From: Lachnospiraceae bacterium
GTDB taxonomy: Bacteria; Bacillota; Clostridia; Lachnospirales; Lachnospiraceae
Assembly: GCA_910576125.1 (NCBI GenBank)
Contig: CAJTHM010000002.1
Coordinates: 301,153-365,152 of the forward strand
Length of the DNA stretch: 64,000 nucleotides
Reading direction: 5' to 3'
Shown here: positions 38,936-47,229 of the stretch, in pieces
How positions within the stretch are numbered: the stretch's first letter is position 1
Layout of the letters: every line of letters starts with the position of its first letter
Translations under genes and position numbers: made by a program
The notes under the pieces: generated by a model
The model's database searches: none
Told to the model about the DNA's origin: nothing
Seen by the model: only the letters and a program-made list of their open reading frames with translations

Positions 38936-38971
38936 GGAGAGGCTATGGACGCTGGCTTCTGACATAATGTG

Positions 38972-39018
38972 ATAAAGGCTATTGTTGTGTAGAAATGATA
39001 TGCAACAGTAGCCTTTAT
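38972..39018. terminator. Bidirectional terminator after the binding-protein gene
   Basis: ATAAAGGCTATTGTTG (38972-38987) pairs with CAACAGTAGCCTTTAT (39003-39018) with one wobble pair. Confidence 0.85.
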
Positions 39019-39063
39019 TAATATTGTGGTTTACATTCTTCTGAAGATTTTCTTTTATATATA

Positions 39064-39077
39064 CATAACCGGTTATG
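39064..39077. promoter_or_regulatory. 14-nt perfect palindrome upstream of the 39111 gene
   Basis: CATAACCGGTTATG, in an AT-rich stretch, 34 nt before the start codon. Could be an operator; no regulator for it can be named. Confidence 0.45.
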
Positions 39078-39110
39078 AAACAATAAAAATTTTAAAAAGG
39101 AGATTCGATT

Positions 39111-39758
39111 ATGGATGAGATGGTTAGAAAGACCCAAATTTATTTGAATACAACTTATAGGAACAAACCTGGATACAACATTGTTGCCATCATCCAGGGT
39201 GCGCTTTGGTGTAAGGGATACAGCACTGGCATATATGATATAGACCAGTATAAGCTTGTGAATAGTGGTTCCCCTACAATCCGAATGATTCAGCAGAAGC
39301 TCAACCGGCGTTATGAACGCTTTACAGGCATGGTTCCAAACGCCATCTGCATGACCTGTGGCCGGGTCAGTCCAATATCCAAACGCAAGCCCTTTGAGGA
39401 ATTGGCGATAATGTTTGAGGGGAGCACCGCCAGCGGCGCGGAGAGAGCGTATCGGCGGGCAGTGGAGAAATTGACCGTCCTGCTGGTGGAGGCTGGTACG
39501 CTCCACGCCATCAGGCTCCGGCGGAAGTCAGTGAAGCGGATAAAAAAGAAAATCGCCGCCGCAGTCTATGAGTATCAGGCAGACTGCGACGGCGGGTGGG
39601 GCGAGATTCAGTTTGATTTTGAGAACGGCACAGCGGTGATTGTCCGGCTGGCGGAGTGGGATACGATGGTGAGCAAGATATTTGCGGAGCAGATAATGAA
39701 ATATATCAGGGCTTGTGACGCAGATAATCTGCCGAAAAAGTCGTTACTTGCGTTTTGA
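39111..39758 (+). CDS. Chimeric hypothetical protein (peptidoglycan-binding-like relic joined to an unrelated tail)
   Basis: A 215-residue open frame with ATG 39111 behind AAAGGAG. Residues 1-80 (VRKTQIYLNTTYRNKPGYN, VAIIQGALWCKGY, TIRMIQQKLNRRYERF) resemble pieces of the tandem peptidoglycan-binding repeats next to DUF1906/glycosidase domains, but with stretches missing. From about residue 82 the tail is a different, Arg/Lys-rich protein (VEKLTVLLVEAGTLHAIRLR, FDFENGTAVIVRLAEWD). I do not recognise the tail. A deletion fusion is the simplest reading; it may not be functional. Confidence 0.5.
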   Translation: MDEMVRKTQIYLNTTYRNKPGYNIVAIIQGALWCKGYSTGIYDIDQYKLVNSGSPTIRMIQQKLNRRYERFTGMVPNAICMTCGRVSPISKRKPFEELAIMFEGSTASGAERAYRRAVEKLTVLLVEAGTLHAIRLRRKSVKRIKKKIAAAVYEYQADCDGGWGEIQFDFENGTAVIVRLAEWDTMVSKIFAEQIMKYIRACDADNLPKKSLLAF

Positions 39759-39801
39759 GGGCGGCTGTATATAAACAACCACTTTGCCAATTAAAATCGA
39801 T

Positions 39802-40878
39802 TCAATCAACAACAAATTCTTCTGTGGCGGGAGAACCTTGCCATGTGTTCCCGTCTGAACGGTGATACTCTCTCACAACAGAGCCATCCGTCTTTGTATA
39901 GTCAATTACGAATACCTGACCCGTTTCAACTTCCATCGGATAATTGTTGTAAGGTAAGACATTTCCAGTCGTGGAATTATCTTTGAAATCATCGTATGCG
40001 TTTTCTAAGCGCCAAAATTCCCTGTATTGGTAGTCGGGAAAAACTGCTGATAAATCTACCTTTCCAAAATATAGTGCAGTATACTCTTTCTCCCCAATTT
40101 GGATGGTATCAGTCCGAGATGCCTCATTATTGAGAGCCAGTGAAGTCAAATCTTCCGTATGCAACGCGTTACCGTATTTTTTGTAAAGCTGATTTGCCAT
40201 GCAGGGAACGGAATTTGTTGCATAAGCCATCGCTTCTATGTTGGTGTGAGCTGAACCGTATATCCCCATCACATCGACACCATTCAAACTGTCAAATTCT
40301 CGAATAAAGTTTTCAACCATTGTATTTTCGCGATATGCGTTATCGGAATGCTGATAGTAATATTGCCCTTGTTCGATGTTTTCCTGTGACAGCCGGTACA
40401 GCTCGGACTGTTGCTGTCCTATGGACTCAAGGTATTCCAGAAAGCGTTTTCCTGTCGTATCATATTGATGACCAACATCTGTTCCGTGAAAAACAGTCTC
40501 CGGACATTCATTTTTAATTCGTTTGTAGAAATTGACAACCTCTTGAGAGTACATAGCCGTTCCGGCCCAATCTTGATATAGCGAATCCAAAATGTCATCG
40601 TCATCGGACTTCATCCACAAATTCATATACTCTGCTGTATAATACGGAAGTTCTACAAAGAGATCCCGCACACCGTCATTTTGATAATATGATGACCACA
40701 ATTCAAATTCTTTTTCTAAAATATTTTCGACAGAGTGTTCTTCCCCGTATAAGAATATTTCTCCCGATGACTGTCCGCGTTTTGCAAAAAATCGCATAAT
40801 AAAATATCCCAAAATGATAAGCGCAACAACAGCGATTGCTATTGCAATTATCATTTTCTTATTTCGCTTGGCTTTCAT
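39802..40878 (-). CDS. Membrane-anchored Tiki/ChaN/TraB-like protein (tentative)
   Basis: A 358-residue protein; ATG at 40878 follows AGGAGTGGTGAAT, while the longer open frame upstream lies over the next gene. It has one N-terminal membrane segment (MIIAIAIAVVALIILGYFIM) and an extracytoplasmic domain with EIFLYGEEHSVENI and VMGIYGSAHTN, two motifs spaced like the GxxH sites of the erythromycin-esterase/TraB/Tiki superfamily. The C-terminus (FVIDYTKTDGSVVREYHRSDG) looks like a small beta domain. Third gene of a padR-DUF2812 operon. Function uncertain. Confidence 0.55.
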   Translation of the reverse strand: MKAKRNKKMIIAIAIAVVALIILGYFIMRFFAKRGQSSGEIFLYGEEHSVENILEKEFELWSSYYQNDGVRDLFVELPYYTAEYMNLWMKSDDDDILDSLYQDWAGTAMYSQEVVNFYKRIKNECPETVFHGTDVGHQYDTTGKRFLEYLESIGQQQSELYRLSQENIEQGQYYYQHSDNAYRENTMVENFIREFDSLNGVDVMGIYGSAHTNIEAMAYATNSVPCMANQLYKKYGNALHTEDLTSLALNNEASRTDTIQIGEKEYTALYFGKVDLSAVFPDYQYREFWRLENAYDDFKDNSTTGNVLPYNNYPMEVETGQVFVIDYTKTDGSVVREYHRSDGNTWQGSPATEEFVVD

Positions 40879-40880
40879 AT

Positions 40881-41468
40881 TCACCACTCCTTTGTTTTTG
40901 CTTGTTTGTTCAGCCGGAGCAATTCGATTTGACACATAAGCAATCCGACTACAGAAATAGCGCCAAAAACACCCCATACCCATGTACGCATCAGGATGCC
41001 CAATACCACAGACACAAGAAACAGATAGAGCCATGGACGGCGCATCTGTTTGCAATAGTTGGCCTTATCCTCACAGGTGGTGTGCAATTCAAACGGCTTG
41101 CCGTCAGTCTCCTTTTCAACAATCAGCAGCTCCCGGTTGAATGTGGTGCTGTTTGTGGCAAGCCGTCCTCCCTGCTCAGCCCAAGGACGTACTACGACTT
41201 TTCCCACATTCCAGTTGAGGTTGATATTTTTGAAGAACACGCGATAGCCGACATCTTCCAGGAAGCGGGCGTAGTCTGCGGCACTCTCCTTTGACCTCTG
41301 CCCAATAAATTCAACGCAATACTGATATTGCCCAGGGGTACATTCCTCAAATTCATAAAGCATTTTTCCTGTGCGGATCAGTCTGTATCCCTTTTCCGCC
41401 ATCTTGTTAAGCCAGTTTGCCTGCGATACGAGCAGGCCGCCATAATAGCGATAGCACTTCTTACTCAT
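40881..41468 (-). CDS. DUF2812 domain-containing membrane protein
   Basis: A 195-residue protein. The N-terminus (CYRYYGGLLVSQANWLNKMA, EKGYRLIRTGKMLYEF) is the DUF2812 signature. Two hydrophobic segments sit at the C-terminus (WLYLFLVSVVLGILM; VWGVFGAISVVGLLMCQI). Its start overlaps the end of the PadR gene by 8 nt, so the two are translationally coupled. PadR-DUF2812 pairs are common in Clostridia; the function of DUF2812 is not known. Confidence 0.85.
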   Translation of the reverse strand: MSKKCYRYYGGLLVSQANWLNKMAEKGYRLIRTGKMLYEFEECTPGQYQYCVEFIGQRSKESAADYARFLEDVGYRVFFKNINLNWNVGKVVVRPWAEQGGRLATNSTTFNRELLIVEKETDGKPFELHTTCEDKANYCKQMRRPWLYLFLVSVVLGILMRTWVWGVFGAISVVGLLMCQIELLRLNKQAKTKEW

Positions 41469-41787
41469 AAATCCCTCCGATTATCTTTACCGCTGTCTGC
41501 GTCAATTCCTGCAACCTTGCTAGTTCTTTTGTGGCAATTTCTCTGCCGAGATCAGTGATGAGATATTCTTTTTTTCTGCCCTCGCTGTTCCCGTATAGTG
41601 AAATCCAGCCCTTTTCTTCGAGAGTATTTAATGCTCCGTATAATGTTCCTGCTCCTAAAGCTAAACGCCCACCTGTCCTTTCTTCAATAAATTGCATAAT
41701 TGCGTATCCATGTTTTGGCGTGAACAGAGAGAGTAAAATATAGAACGTCACCTCGGTTAGCGCACCACCCTTCGCGTTATCTCTCAT
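41461..41787 (-). CDS. PadR-family transcriptional regulator
   Basis: A 108-residue winged-helix protein. ALTEVTFYILLSLFTPKHGYAI and GAGTLYGALNTLEEKGWISL are the PadR DNA-binding signature; a C-terminal helix for dimerisation follows. It heads the operon with DUF2812 and the Tiki-like gene and lies next to a perfect 12-bp inverted repeat that spans its own promoter, so self-repression is expected. Confidence 0.92.
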   Translation of the reverse strand: MRDNAKGGALTEVTFYILLSLFTPKHGYAIMQFIEERTGGRLALGAGTLYGALNTLEEKGWISLYGNSEGRKKEYLITDLGREIATKELARLQELTQTAVKIIGGIYE

Positions 41788-41799
41788 AGCATCACCTAT

Positions 41800-41848
41800 C
41801 TATTACGGTTACTGTAAATATAATATCACTAACCGTAATAGTTGTCAA
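41800..41848 (-). promoter_or_regulatory. padR promoter with two-arm operator
   Basis: Minus strand: -35 TTGACA (41848-41843), 17-nt spacer, -10 TATTAT (41825-41820). CTATTACGGTTA (41800-41811) and TAACCGTAATAG (41830-41841) form a perfect 12-bp inverted repeat; one arm is in the spacer, the other just after the -10. A PadR dimer bound there would block the promoter. Confidence 0.87.
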
Positions 41849-41849
41849 C

Positions 41850-42205
41850 TTCTTATTTTTTCCTCACCCCGTAACAGCTGTCAGATATTGCTCAGGGGTC
41901 TCCGTTCAATATCAGGTCAGCATGCCCAATCGGGTCGTTATACACCAGCCAGTCCAATTCTGACCGCTGGCGGATGGTATGTGCAACTTCGTCCTCTACG
42001 GCTGTTCGGCTATCTGGCGCACATTATGCATGCTGTGCTGCGCTTGCAAACTATTTGTATTGCGAATTGGAACAATAAGTTAAAAAGGCTTCCCATAGCG
42101 CAATCGTGGGGAGCTTTTATAGATGGATAAAAACAGATTGGCTTGCAAAATATGTGATTCTTAGGTATGCTGAACAGAGAAAGTCATATATATGGAGGGG
42201 CGACT
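41850..42205. other. Intergenic stretch with a possible minus-strand gene remnant
   Basis: Read on the minus strand, about 42025-41895 gives an uninterrupted protein-like segment containing VAHTIRQRSELDWLVYNDP and GHADLILNGDP, then TGA. It has no start and I do not recognise the family; it may be the last piece of a lost mobile-element gene. An imperfect bidirectional hairpin (42083-42118) follows. A promoter TTGCAA (42143-42148), 17-nt spacer, TATGCT (42166-42171) precedes the next gene. Confidence 0.5.
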
Positions 42206-42574
42206 ATGAAGCCAAAGACTTTGAAAATTCTTTTATTGATTCAGTCCATTGCAATGGTATTAGCCTTGGGGTGGCTTTGCTTAGAGATTATAATAAGTAG
42301 TGAGAGAACAACATTAATATGTGAAAATTCGCCGGATGGGGCTTATACGTTACTCGTTCACAAAAGTTCAAAGATTCTTTTATTTCATCCGATTGACCAT
42401 ATTCAGGTGGTGCTTTGTGATAATGATTCTGTAGGTTATAAAGCGTTCGATGTTGATATTTCTGATTTTGCCAGATGTGAGATTGAATGGGAGGAAGATG
42501 GTGTCCGGATAGTTTTGCATGGGCAAGAAGCTCTATACTATACTTTACCATTTAGAGTAGAAACAGAACAATAA
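42206..42574 (+). CDS. Small membrane-anchored protein, paralog of the next gene
   Basis: A 122-residue protein, ATG 42206 behind GGAGG. One N-terminal membrane segment (LKILLLIQSIAMVLALGWLC), then an outside domain with ENSPDGAYTLLVH and EIEWEEDGVRIVLHGQEALY. The start MKPKTLKILL and the WEEDGVRI block recur in the 42602 gene (MKTKTLKILL, WMEDGVRI). No function is known; a surface or immunity-like role is only a guess. Confidence 0.65.
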   Translation: MKPKTLKILLLIQSIAMVLALGWLCLEIIISSERTTLICENSPDGAYTLLVHKSSKILLFHPIDHIQVVLCDNDSVGYKAFDVDISDFARCEIEWEEDGVRIVLHGQEALYYTLPFRVETEQ

Positions 42575-42601
42575 TGGATTATGTATTGTGAGGGAATGTA
42601 T

Positions 42602-43009
42602 ATGAAGACTAAAACTTTGAAAATCTTGCTTGTTGTTGAATTTGTGATAACAGTATTCGTTTTATATATCTTACTTTCTGCTTTTAGGGAGGGAGGGCTG
42701 GGGGACGAGATGTTCCGTGAGTTTTCACCGGATGGGAAATATGAGCTGGTCATAGAAGGAAAAACTGCTCCAAATGGGCTTTATTCCGCGGTTTCCTTTT
42801 TTAAAGTGAAGCTCTGCGAGAACAAAGCCGAAAATCCTTATATTGTCTGGTTCCGTGCACAGATTTCCGATGAAGGCGGCCCTCCGAAATATGAGGCTGA
42901 ATGGATGGAGGACGGTGTCAGGATAAATTTGTATGGCAGGAGGCTTGTAAGCTACGAATATATTTTACCGTTCAAGACGGCAGAGGATGCAGAGAGGCCT
43001 CGGCAATGA
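42602..43009 (+). CDS. Small membrane-anchored protein, paralog of the previous gene
   Basis: A 135-residue protein; ATG 42602 is chosen because it lines up with the paralog's start and follows GAGGGA. One membrane segment (LKILLVVEFVITVFVLYILL), then FSPDGKYELVIEG, FFKVKLCE and EAEWMEDGVRINLYG. It shares the same layout as 42206. The pair probably arose by duplication. Confidence 0.65.
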   Translation: MKTKTLKILLVVEFVITVFVLYILLSAFREGGLGDEMFREFSPDGKYELVIEGKTAPNGLYSAVSFFKVKLCENKAENPYIVWFRAQISDEGGPPKYEAEWMEDGVRINLYGRRLVSYEYILPFKTAEDAERPRQ

Positions 43010-43135
43010 CTGGTCTATAAGAAGTTCTAAAGACATTTCAGGTTTGTCCACTGAAGCCCGATTAGAGGCTGTATGAATTTCCACAGAGTCCCTGTCCCTG
43101 ACCAGGGGCTCAGAAACTATTGATGGTTTTCTTTA

Positions 43136-43184
43136 TTGACATATGATTCTACAAGATGTAATATAAAAACACTACAACTTGTAG
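43136..43184 (+). promoter_or_regulatory. blaI-type promoter with two TACA/TGTA operators
   Basis: -35 TTGACA (43136-43141), 17-nt spacer, -10 TAATAT (43159-43164). Operators: TACA-AGA-TGTA (43150-43160) overlapping the -10, and CTACAA-C-TTGTAG (43172-43184) just after. TACA/TGTA half sites are those of BlaI/MecI repressors. Confidence 0.87.
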
Positions 43185-43200
43185 GACAGGAGGCGGCAGC

Positions 43201-43560
43201 ATGGGCGAATTGAGAATGGGGACGGCAGAAGCGAGATTTGCGGATATAATCTGGGACAATGAGCCGATTTCATCAGGAGACCTTGCGAAGCTGGCAGACA
43301 GGGAATTCAAATGGAAGAAGACAACCTCGTTTACGGTATTGAAGAGGCTGTGCGAGAGGGGGCTTTTCCAGAACCAGAACGGGACGGTCACTTCCCTGGT
43401 ATCCAGAAAGGAGTTCTACGTGCGACATAGCCAGCAGTATGTGGAGGAGGCGTTCGGCGGCTCCCTGCCTGCTTTCCTGGCAGCGTTCGGCACCAGAAAG
43501 AAGCTTTCGGAGCAGGAGATTGAGGAGATTCAGGGCATTATCGATTCCATGAGGGGGTAG
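43201..43560 (+). CDS. BlaI/MecI/CopY-family repressor
   Basis: A 119-residue winged-helix protein behind AGGAGG. MGTAEARFADIIWDNEPISS and KWKKTTSFTVLKRLCERGL match the family's DNA-binding domain (usually TTVxTxLxRL); a C-terminal dimerisation helix follows with LSEQEIEEIQGIIDSM. It is expected to bind the TACA/TGTA sites upstream and be inactivated by the membrane peptidase encoded 4 bp downstream. The signal is not necessarily a beta-lactam, because the partner lacks a penicillin-binding domain. Confidence 0.92.
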   Translation: MGELRMGTAEARFADIIWDNEPISSGDLAKLADREFKWKKTTSFTVLKRLCERGLFQNQNGTVTSLVSRKEFYVRHSQQYVEEAFGGSLPAFLAAFGTRKKLSEQEIEEIQGIIDSMRG

Positions 43561-43564
43561 GCAT

Positions 43565-45736
43565 ATGCTGGAGCAGATTTTCCTGAAGGTGCTGGATATG
43601 AGCCGGACGGCCGGCATGATTATCGTGGTGGTATGCATTGCGCGCATTTTCCTGAGACGGTTCCCCAAGTGCATCTCCTATATGCTCTGGAGCGTCGTCC
43701 TGTTCAGGCTCCTCTGCCCGGCCACCTTAGAGCTTGGAATCAGCCTGGTTCCGAGCCTAGAGCCTGTGCTCTATGAGTACGCATCGGAAAAAGGAGAGGC
43801 CCCGGCGCAACAGACAGGCAAGGTGGCCTTGGCCGATACAGGCAGCGAGGCAAAGGAGAGCCAGGGAAAGGCGGAAGAGCAGGAAAGACAGGAAAAGCCA
43901 GAAAAGCCTGGATCCGGACAGGCCGTCCCCAGGGAGCCCCTGCCAGAGAGAGATGCCAGGGCCGCGGAGCCTTCCTGGCAGGAGATGTTCCTCTTATATG
44001 GAAAATATGTGTGGATATCCGGGGCAGGCATCATGCTCCTGTATTTTCTGGTATCCACTGCCAGGATCCGCAGCAGGGTAGCGGCATCCATTCCCCTGAA
44101 GGAGAATATCTATATCGTAGACGGAAGGATGTCCCCTTTCGTCATGGGCATCATAAGGCCCAAAATATACCTGCCGGAGGGCCTAAGCGGGAAGGAGCAG
44201 GAATACATCGTCCTGCATGAAAGGCTCCATATCAGGCGGCTGGACCATATCGTCAGGCCCGTGGCCTTCGCCGCGCTGTGCGTGCATTGGTTCAACCCGC
44301 TGGTATGGGCAGCGTTCGTCCTTTCCGGCAGGGACATGGAGATGAGCTGCGACGAGGCGGTTGTGAAAAGGTTGGGGGAAGGCATCCGGGCGGACTATTC
44401 CGCGTCCCTGCTGGCCCTTTCCGCACAGTGCCCCGCCATCCGGGGGATTCCGGTGGACTTCGGGGAAGGGGACACAAAGGGCAGGATCAGGAACCTGGCA
44501 TCCTTCAGGAAGACCGGGAAGGGCGCATTAGCGGTGCTGGCTGCCGGGGCCGTCATCCTTATCGTATGCCTGGCAACGACCCATAAGACGCTGGTTCCGG
44601 ACACGGGCGATTCGGAGGCCGGAACAGAGGTGGCTGCAAACAGGGGGATGCAGGACGGACCTGAAGCAGATGGGACGGAACCGGCCGGGACCGGGGCTGA
44701 TGCCCCCGAATCTGAGGGGCCGGACGGATTAGAATCGGACGCGCCAGAGCCTGACAGGCCCGAACCCGGTAAGCCCGATGAGGCGGAGGCCCCAGAGCCG
44801 CTGAACGTCTCCCTGGACATCAGGGAGCACTATGCCACGCTTAAGGCAGGTCCGCATAACCTCTTTTATATTGATGGGGACAATGTGCTATGGGGGAACG
44901 GGGGGAATGAGTACGGGCAATTGGGGCAGAGGACGCAGGGCTATGAGTTCCATGATGAAATGGTGAAGATTGCGGAGGGGGCCGTCCATGTAGACTATTC
45001 CCAGAATGGGTTCGCCATTTTCCTGACGGAGGACCATAAGCTCTACGGCATGGGGAATGCCGGGTGCGGGGCCCTGCAGCAGTACGAGGAATTCGACTGG
45101 GGGCGATATACGAACGGAGAACATTATACAGTGACAGAGCCGATTCTCCTTATGGAGGATGTGGCCTATGCATGTTGCGGCAGGACGGACGTTGTGTGCC
45201 TGACAACGGATGGGACGGTCTGGACTTGGGGAACCGTTTATTTTGAGGGCGCCTATTATTCGATGAATGTCTATTATTTGCAAAATCCCAAAAAGATTTT
45301 AGAAGACGCGGTGCTGGTCACCGGAGGCTGGTTCAACCATGCGGCATTGCTTCGGGACGGGACAGTCTGGACCTGGGGGTACAACATGTCCGGGAATTGC
45401 GGTGTTGAGGACCCGGCCCCAATCGGCGAGCCGACGATGGTGGCGGAGGATGTGGTCATGGTGTGGACAGACCTTGAAGTGGGCTATGACTTAGAGCCAG
45501 GCACAGAAGATGCGGTAATGACCTGGCTGGGAAAACAGAAATATAATATGGAATATGGCGACATGGCAGAATCTGAGGGTGTCTTTCCAAGATATTTTAA
45601 TAATACAGTGATTCAGAAGTCGGACGGCTCATATTGGGCATGCGGCGAGGACGTGGGGACTGAAGAGAAGTCGGTGCGCGGCCAGGAGGCGTACTATACT
45701 GTTATCTGCACGCATGAGTTCCAGCCATGCAATTAG
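43565..45736 (+). CDS. BlaR1-like M56 membrane peptidase fused to an RCC1-like propeller
   Basis: A 723-residue protein. Residues 1-345 are a BlaR1-type M56 peptidase: membrane segments near residues 17-30, 38-58, 145-162 and 322-341, zinc motif VLHERLHIRRLDH (HExxH, about residue 218), and SCDEAVVKRLGE (downstream Glu). Residues about 345-415 are a Pro/Glu/Asp linker. Residues about 425-720 hold about five RCC1-like repeats: NVLWGNGGNEYGQLGQ, HKLYGMGNAGCGAL, GTVWTWGTVYF, GTVWTWGYNMSGNCG, GSYWACGEDVG. Where BlaR1/MecR1 have a penicillin-binding domain, this has a beta-propeller, so the sensed ligand is probably different. It directly follows the BlaI-type repressor. Confidence 0.87.
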   Translation: MLEQIFLKVLDMSRTAGMIIVVVCIARIFLRRFPKCISYMLWSVVLFRLLCPATLELGISLVPSLEPVLYEYASEKGEAPAQQTGKVALADTGSEAKESQGKAEEQERQEKPEKPGSGQAVPREPLPERDARAAEPSWQEMFLLYGKYVWISGAGIMLLYFLVSTARIRSRVAASIPLKENIYIVDGRMSPFVMGIIRPKIYLPEGLSGKEQEYIVLHERLHIRRLDHIVRPVAFAALCVHWFNPLVWAAFVLSGRDMEMSCDEAVVKRLGEGIRADYSASLLALSAQCPAIRGIPVDFGEGDTKGRIRNLASFRKTGKGALAVLAAGAVILIVCLATTHKTLVPDTGDSEAGTEVAANRGMQDGPEADGTEPAGTGADAPESEGPDGLESDAPEPDRPEPGKPDEAEAPEPLNVSLDIREHYATLKAGPHNLFYIDGDNVLWGNGGNEYGQLGQRTQGYEFHDEMVKIAEGAVHVDYSQNGFAIFLTEDHKLYGMGNAGCGALQQYEEFDWGRYTNGEHYTVTEPILLMEDVAYACCGRTDVVCLTTDGTVWTWGTVYFEGAYYSMNVYYLQNPKKILEDAVLVTGGWFNHAALLRDGTVWTWGYNMSGNCGVEDPAPIGEPTMVAEDVVMVWTDLEVGYDLEPGTEDAVMTWLGKQKYNMEYGDMAESEGVFPRYFNNTVIQKSDGSYWACGEDVGTEEKSVRGQEAYYTVICTHEFQPCN

Positions 45737-45780
45737 ACTGGCGGCAGAGCGGAGATGCGGGAAGGGATTGAGGTGGTGAG

Positions 45781-46239
45781 ATGGATAAACGGACAGGAGC
45801 TACATGTATACTGATATTGCTGCTTTTAGGATGCATCGTATTATTGAAGAGGAATGACGCAGGGAACCATGAGAATCCATTCCCCATATCAGTCATTGGC
45901 GGAGAGCTGCTCATGAGTTCAAGGGAGGGATTCGGTTCTGTTACGATATACAGGATGGGGGATTTATTGGTCATCAATGCGGAATCGGATGCGGAATTTT
46001 TTGATGGCGCGCAGTTTACGGTGGAGCCTGAGGGGGAGATAGGGCCTGAGGATATTGAAGTCATATGGACGACCCTGGGCGGCAGAATCAGAAGAGAGGA
46101 TGAGGGGGCAGAGGATCATGACTTTATTATTGCGGAGATTAAAATCACAGAGAATGGCGAACTGATATTCGACACCAAGGTCAATTTTGCGAAAAAGGCT
46201 TTTGAAGCAATTGATGAGTTTCTCCAAAGGAAGGAGTAA
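45781..46239 (+). CDS. Hypothetical membrane-anchored protein
   Basis: A 152-residue protein; ATG 45781 follows GAGGTGGTGAG. One N-terminal hydrophobic segment (GATCILILLLLGCIVLL), then a soluble domain with ISVIGGELLMSSREGFGSVT and IIAEIKITENGELIFDT. No family recognised. 44 bp after the M56-RCC1 gene, same direction; may be part of that operon. A small hairpin ACCGGC-TAAA-GCCGGT follows at 46259-46274. Confidence 0.6.
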   Translation: MDKRTGATCILILLLLGCIVLLKRNDAGNHENPFPISVIGGELLMSSREGFGSVTIYRMGDLLVINAESDAEFFDGAQFTVEPEGEIGPEDIEVIWTTLGGRIRREDEGAEDHDFIIAEIKITENGELIFDTKVNFAKKAFEAIDEFLQRKE

Positions 46240-46273
46240 AAATATAAACTGAACCATTACCGGCTAAAGCCGG

Positions 46274-46303
46274 TTGTTAAAGACATGGTTTTTCATGTAT
46301 AAT
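46274..46303 (+). promoter_or_regulatory. Promoter of the 46380 lipoprotein gene
   Basis: -35 TTGTTA (46274-46279), 18-nt spacer, -10 TATAAT (46298-46303). Confidence 0.65.
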
Positions 46304-46379
46304 AAGTGATAGATTAAATGCTGTTTATATAGAAAACTTTGGAAAATATTATGAAGTAGTAATGGGAAGAGACAGTGCT

Positions 46380-47084
46380 ATGAAGAAGATTATAGGTATT
46401 TATATGGCTATTCTGATAGGTGTTCTATGTACGGGATGTGCGCCCGAACATCGTGAGGAAGTTTCAATTGAGCCGAGTTTTGTGTCAGAAACTAAGCTTG
46501 GGGAGATTCCTGTCAGCATTCAAGTCTTTGTATCAGAAGATGTGAAGATTACACCGGAAATCGTAGAATATGACTTTGAAAGTGCCTGTGAAAAAGGGGA
46601 AAAACAGCAGATATACGGTACATTGCCGGGAGCATCTGAAGGCAGATGGTATATCATAACAGTAGACGGCGTGGAATATTATTATGGGAGGTATGACTTT
46701 TCAGCTGACAGAACGGAACTGTTTGGATATGCTATTGTGAGCGTGGAGTATTCATTGGGAAATGGGATTTCCGTGGGCATGACGAAAGGTGAGATTATTG
46801 AGCTTTACCCTGCCATGGCAATGCTGGATATGGAAAATAATATCCTCAATGGAGTGGTTGGACATATGGGGTGGAATTCGACAGCTTATCCTCGCAGCCC
46901 TGTAGGCATGGATGAAGAATTGCAATATGCTGACGGAAAAGAATATCGCTGGGATAATCAGTTTGATTATGTTATGATTGCGGAGATAGAGCAGCCGCCA
47001 GACACCATTCCTGTTTATGTGGCACTGATGATGAAAGATGATATTGTTACGGCGATTACTTTTTATTATCCGACTGCAGGTTAA
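46380..47084 (+). CDS. Hypothetical lipoprotein
   Basis: A 234-residue protein. ATG 46380 is preferred over 46362, which has no ribosome site; both give a signal peptide ending in a lipobox (VLCTGC, Cys19-20 from 46380). The mature part has blocks GRWYIITVDGVEYYYGRYDF and ISVGMTKGEIIELYPAMAML, which look like a beta-rich secreted domain. Own promoter upstream; function unknown. Confidence 0.65.
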   Translation: MKKIIGIYMAILIGVLCTGCAPEHREEVSIEPSFVSETKLGEIPVSIQVFVSEDVKITPEIVEYDFESACEKGEKQQIYGTLPGASEGRWYIITVDGVEYYYGRYDFSADRTELFGYAIVSVEYSLGNGISVGMTKGEIIELYPAMAMLDMENNILNGVVGHMGWNSTAYPRSPVGMDEELQYADGKEYRWDNQFDYVMIAEIEQPPDTIPVYVALMMKDDIVTAITFYYPTAG

Positions 47085-47114
47085 GCGGATAGGGGGATAA
47101 ATAATCAGTGCCGT

Positions 47115-47143
47115 TTGCCAAGCACAAGGGAACATGCTATACT
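47115..47143 (+). promoter_or_regulatory. Promoter of the TPR-like gene
   Basis: -35 TTGCCA (47115-47120), 17-nt spacer, -10 TATACT (47138-47143). Confidence 0.65.
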
Positions 47144-47229
47144 GGAACGGTGGTAGATGTCCGGCCCCATCTGCGGCCATTGACCAGTATGGAACGGAAA
47201 AATCGCGATGACCAAGGAGGAAGCAAAGT

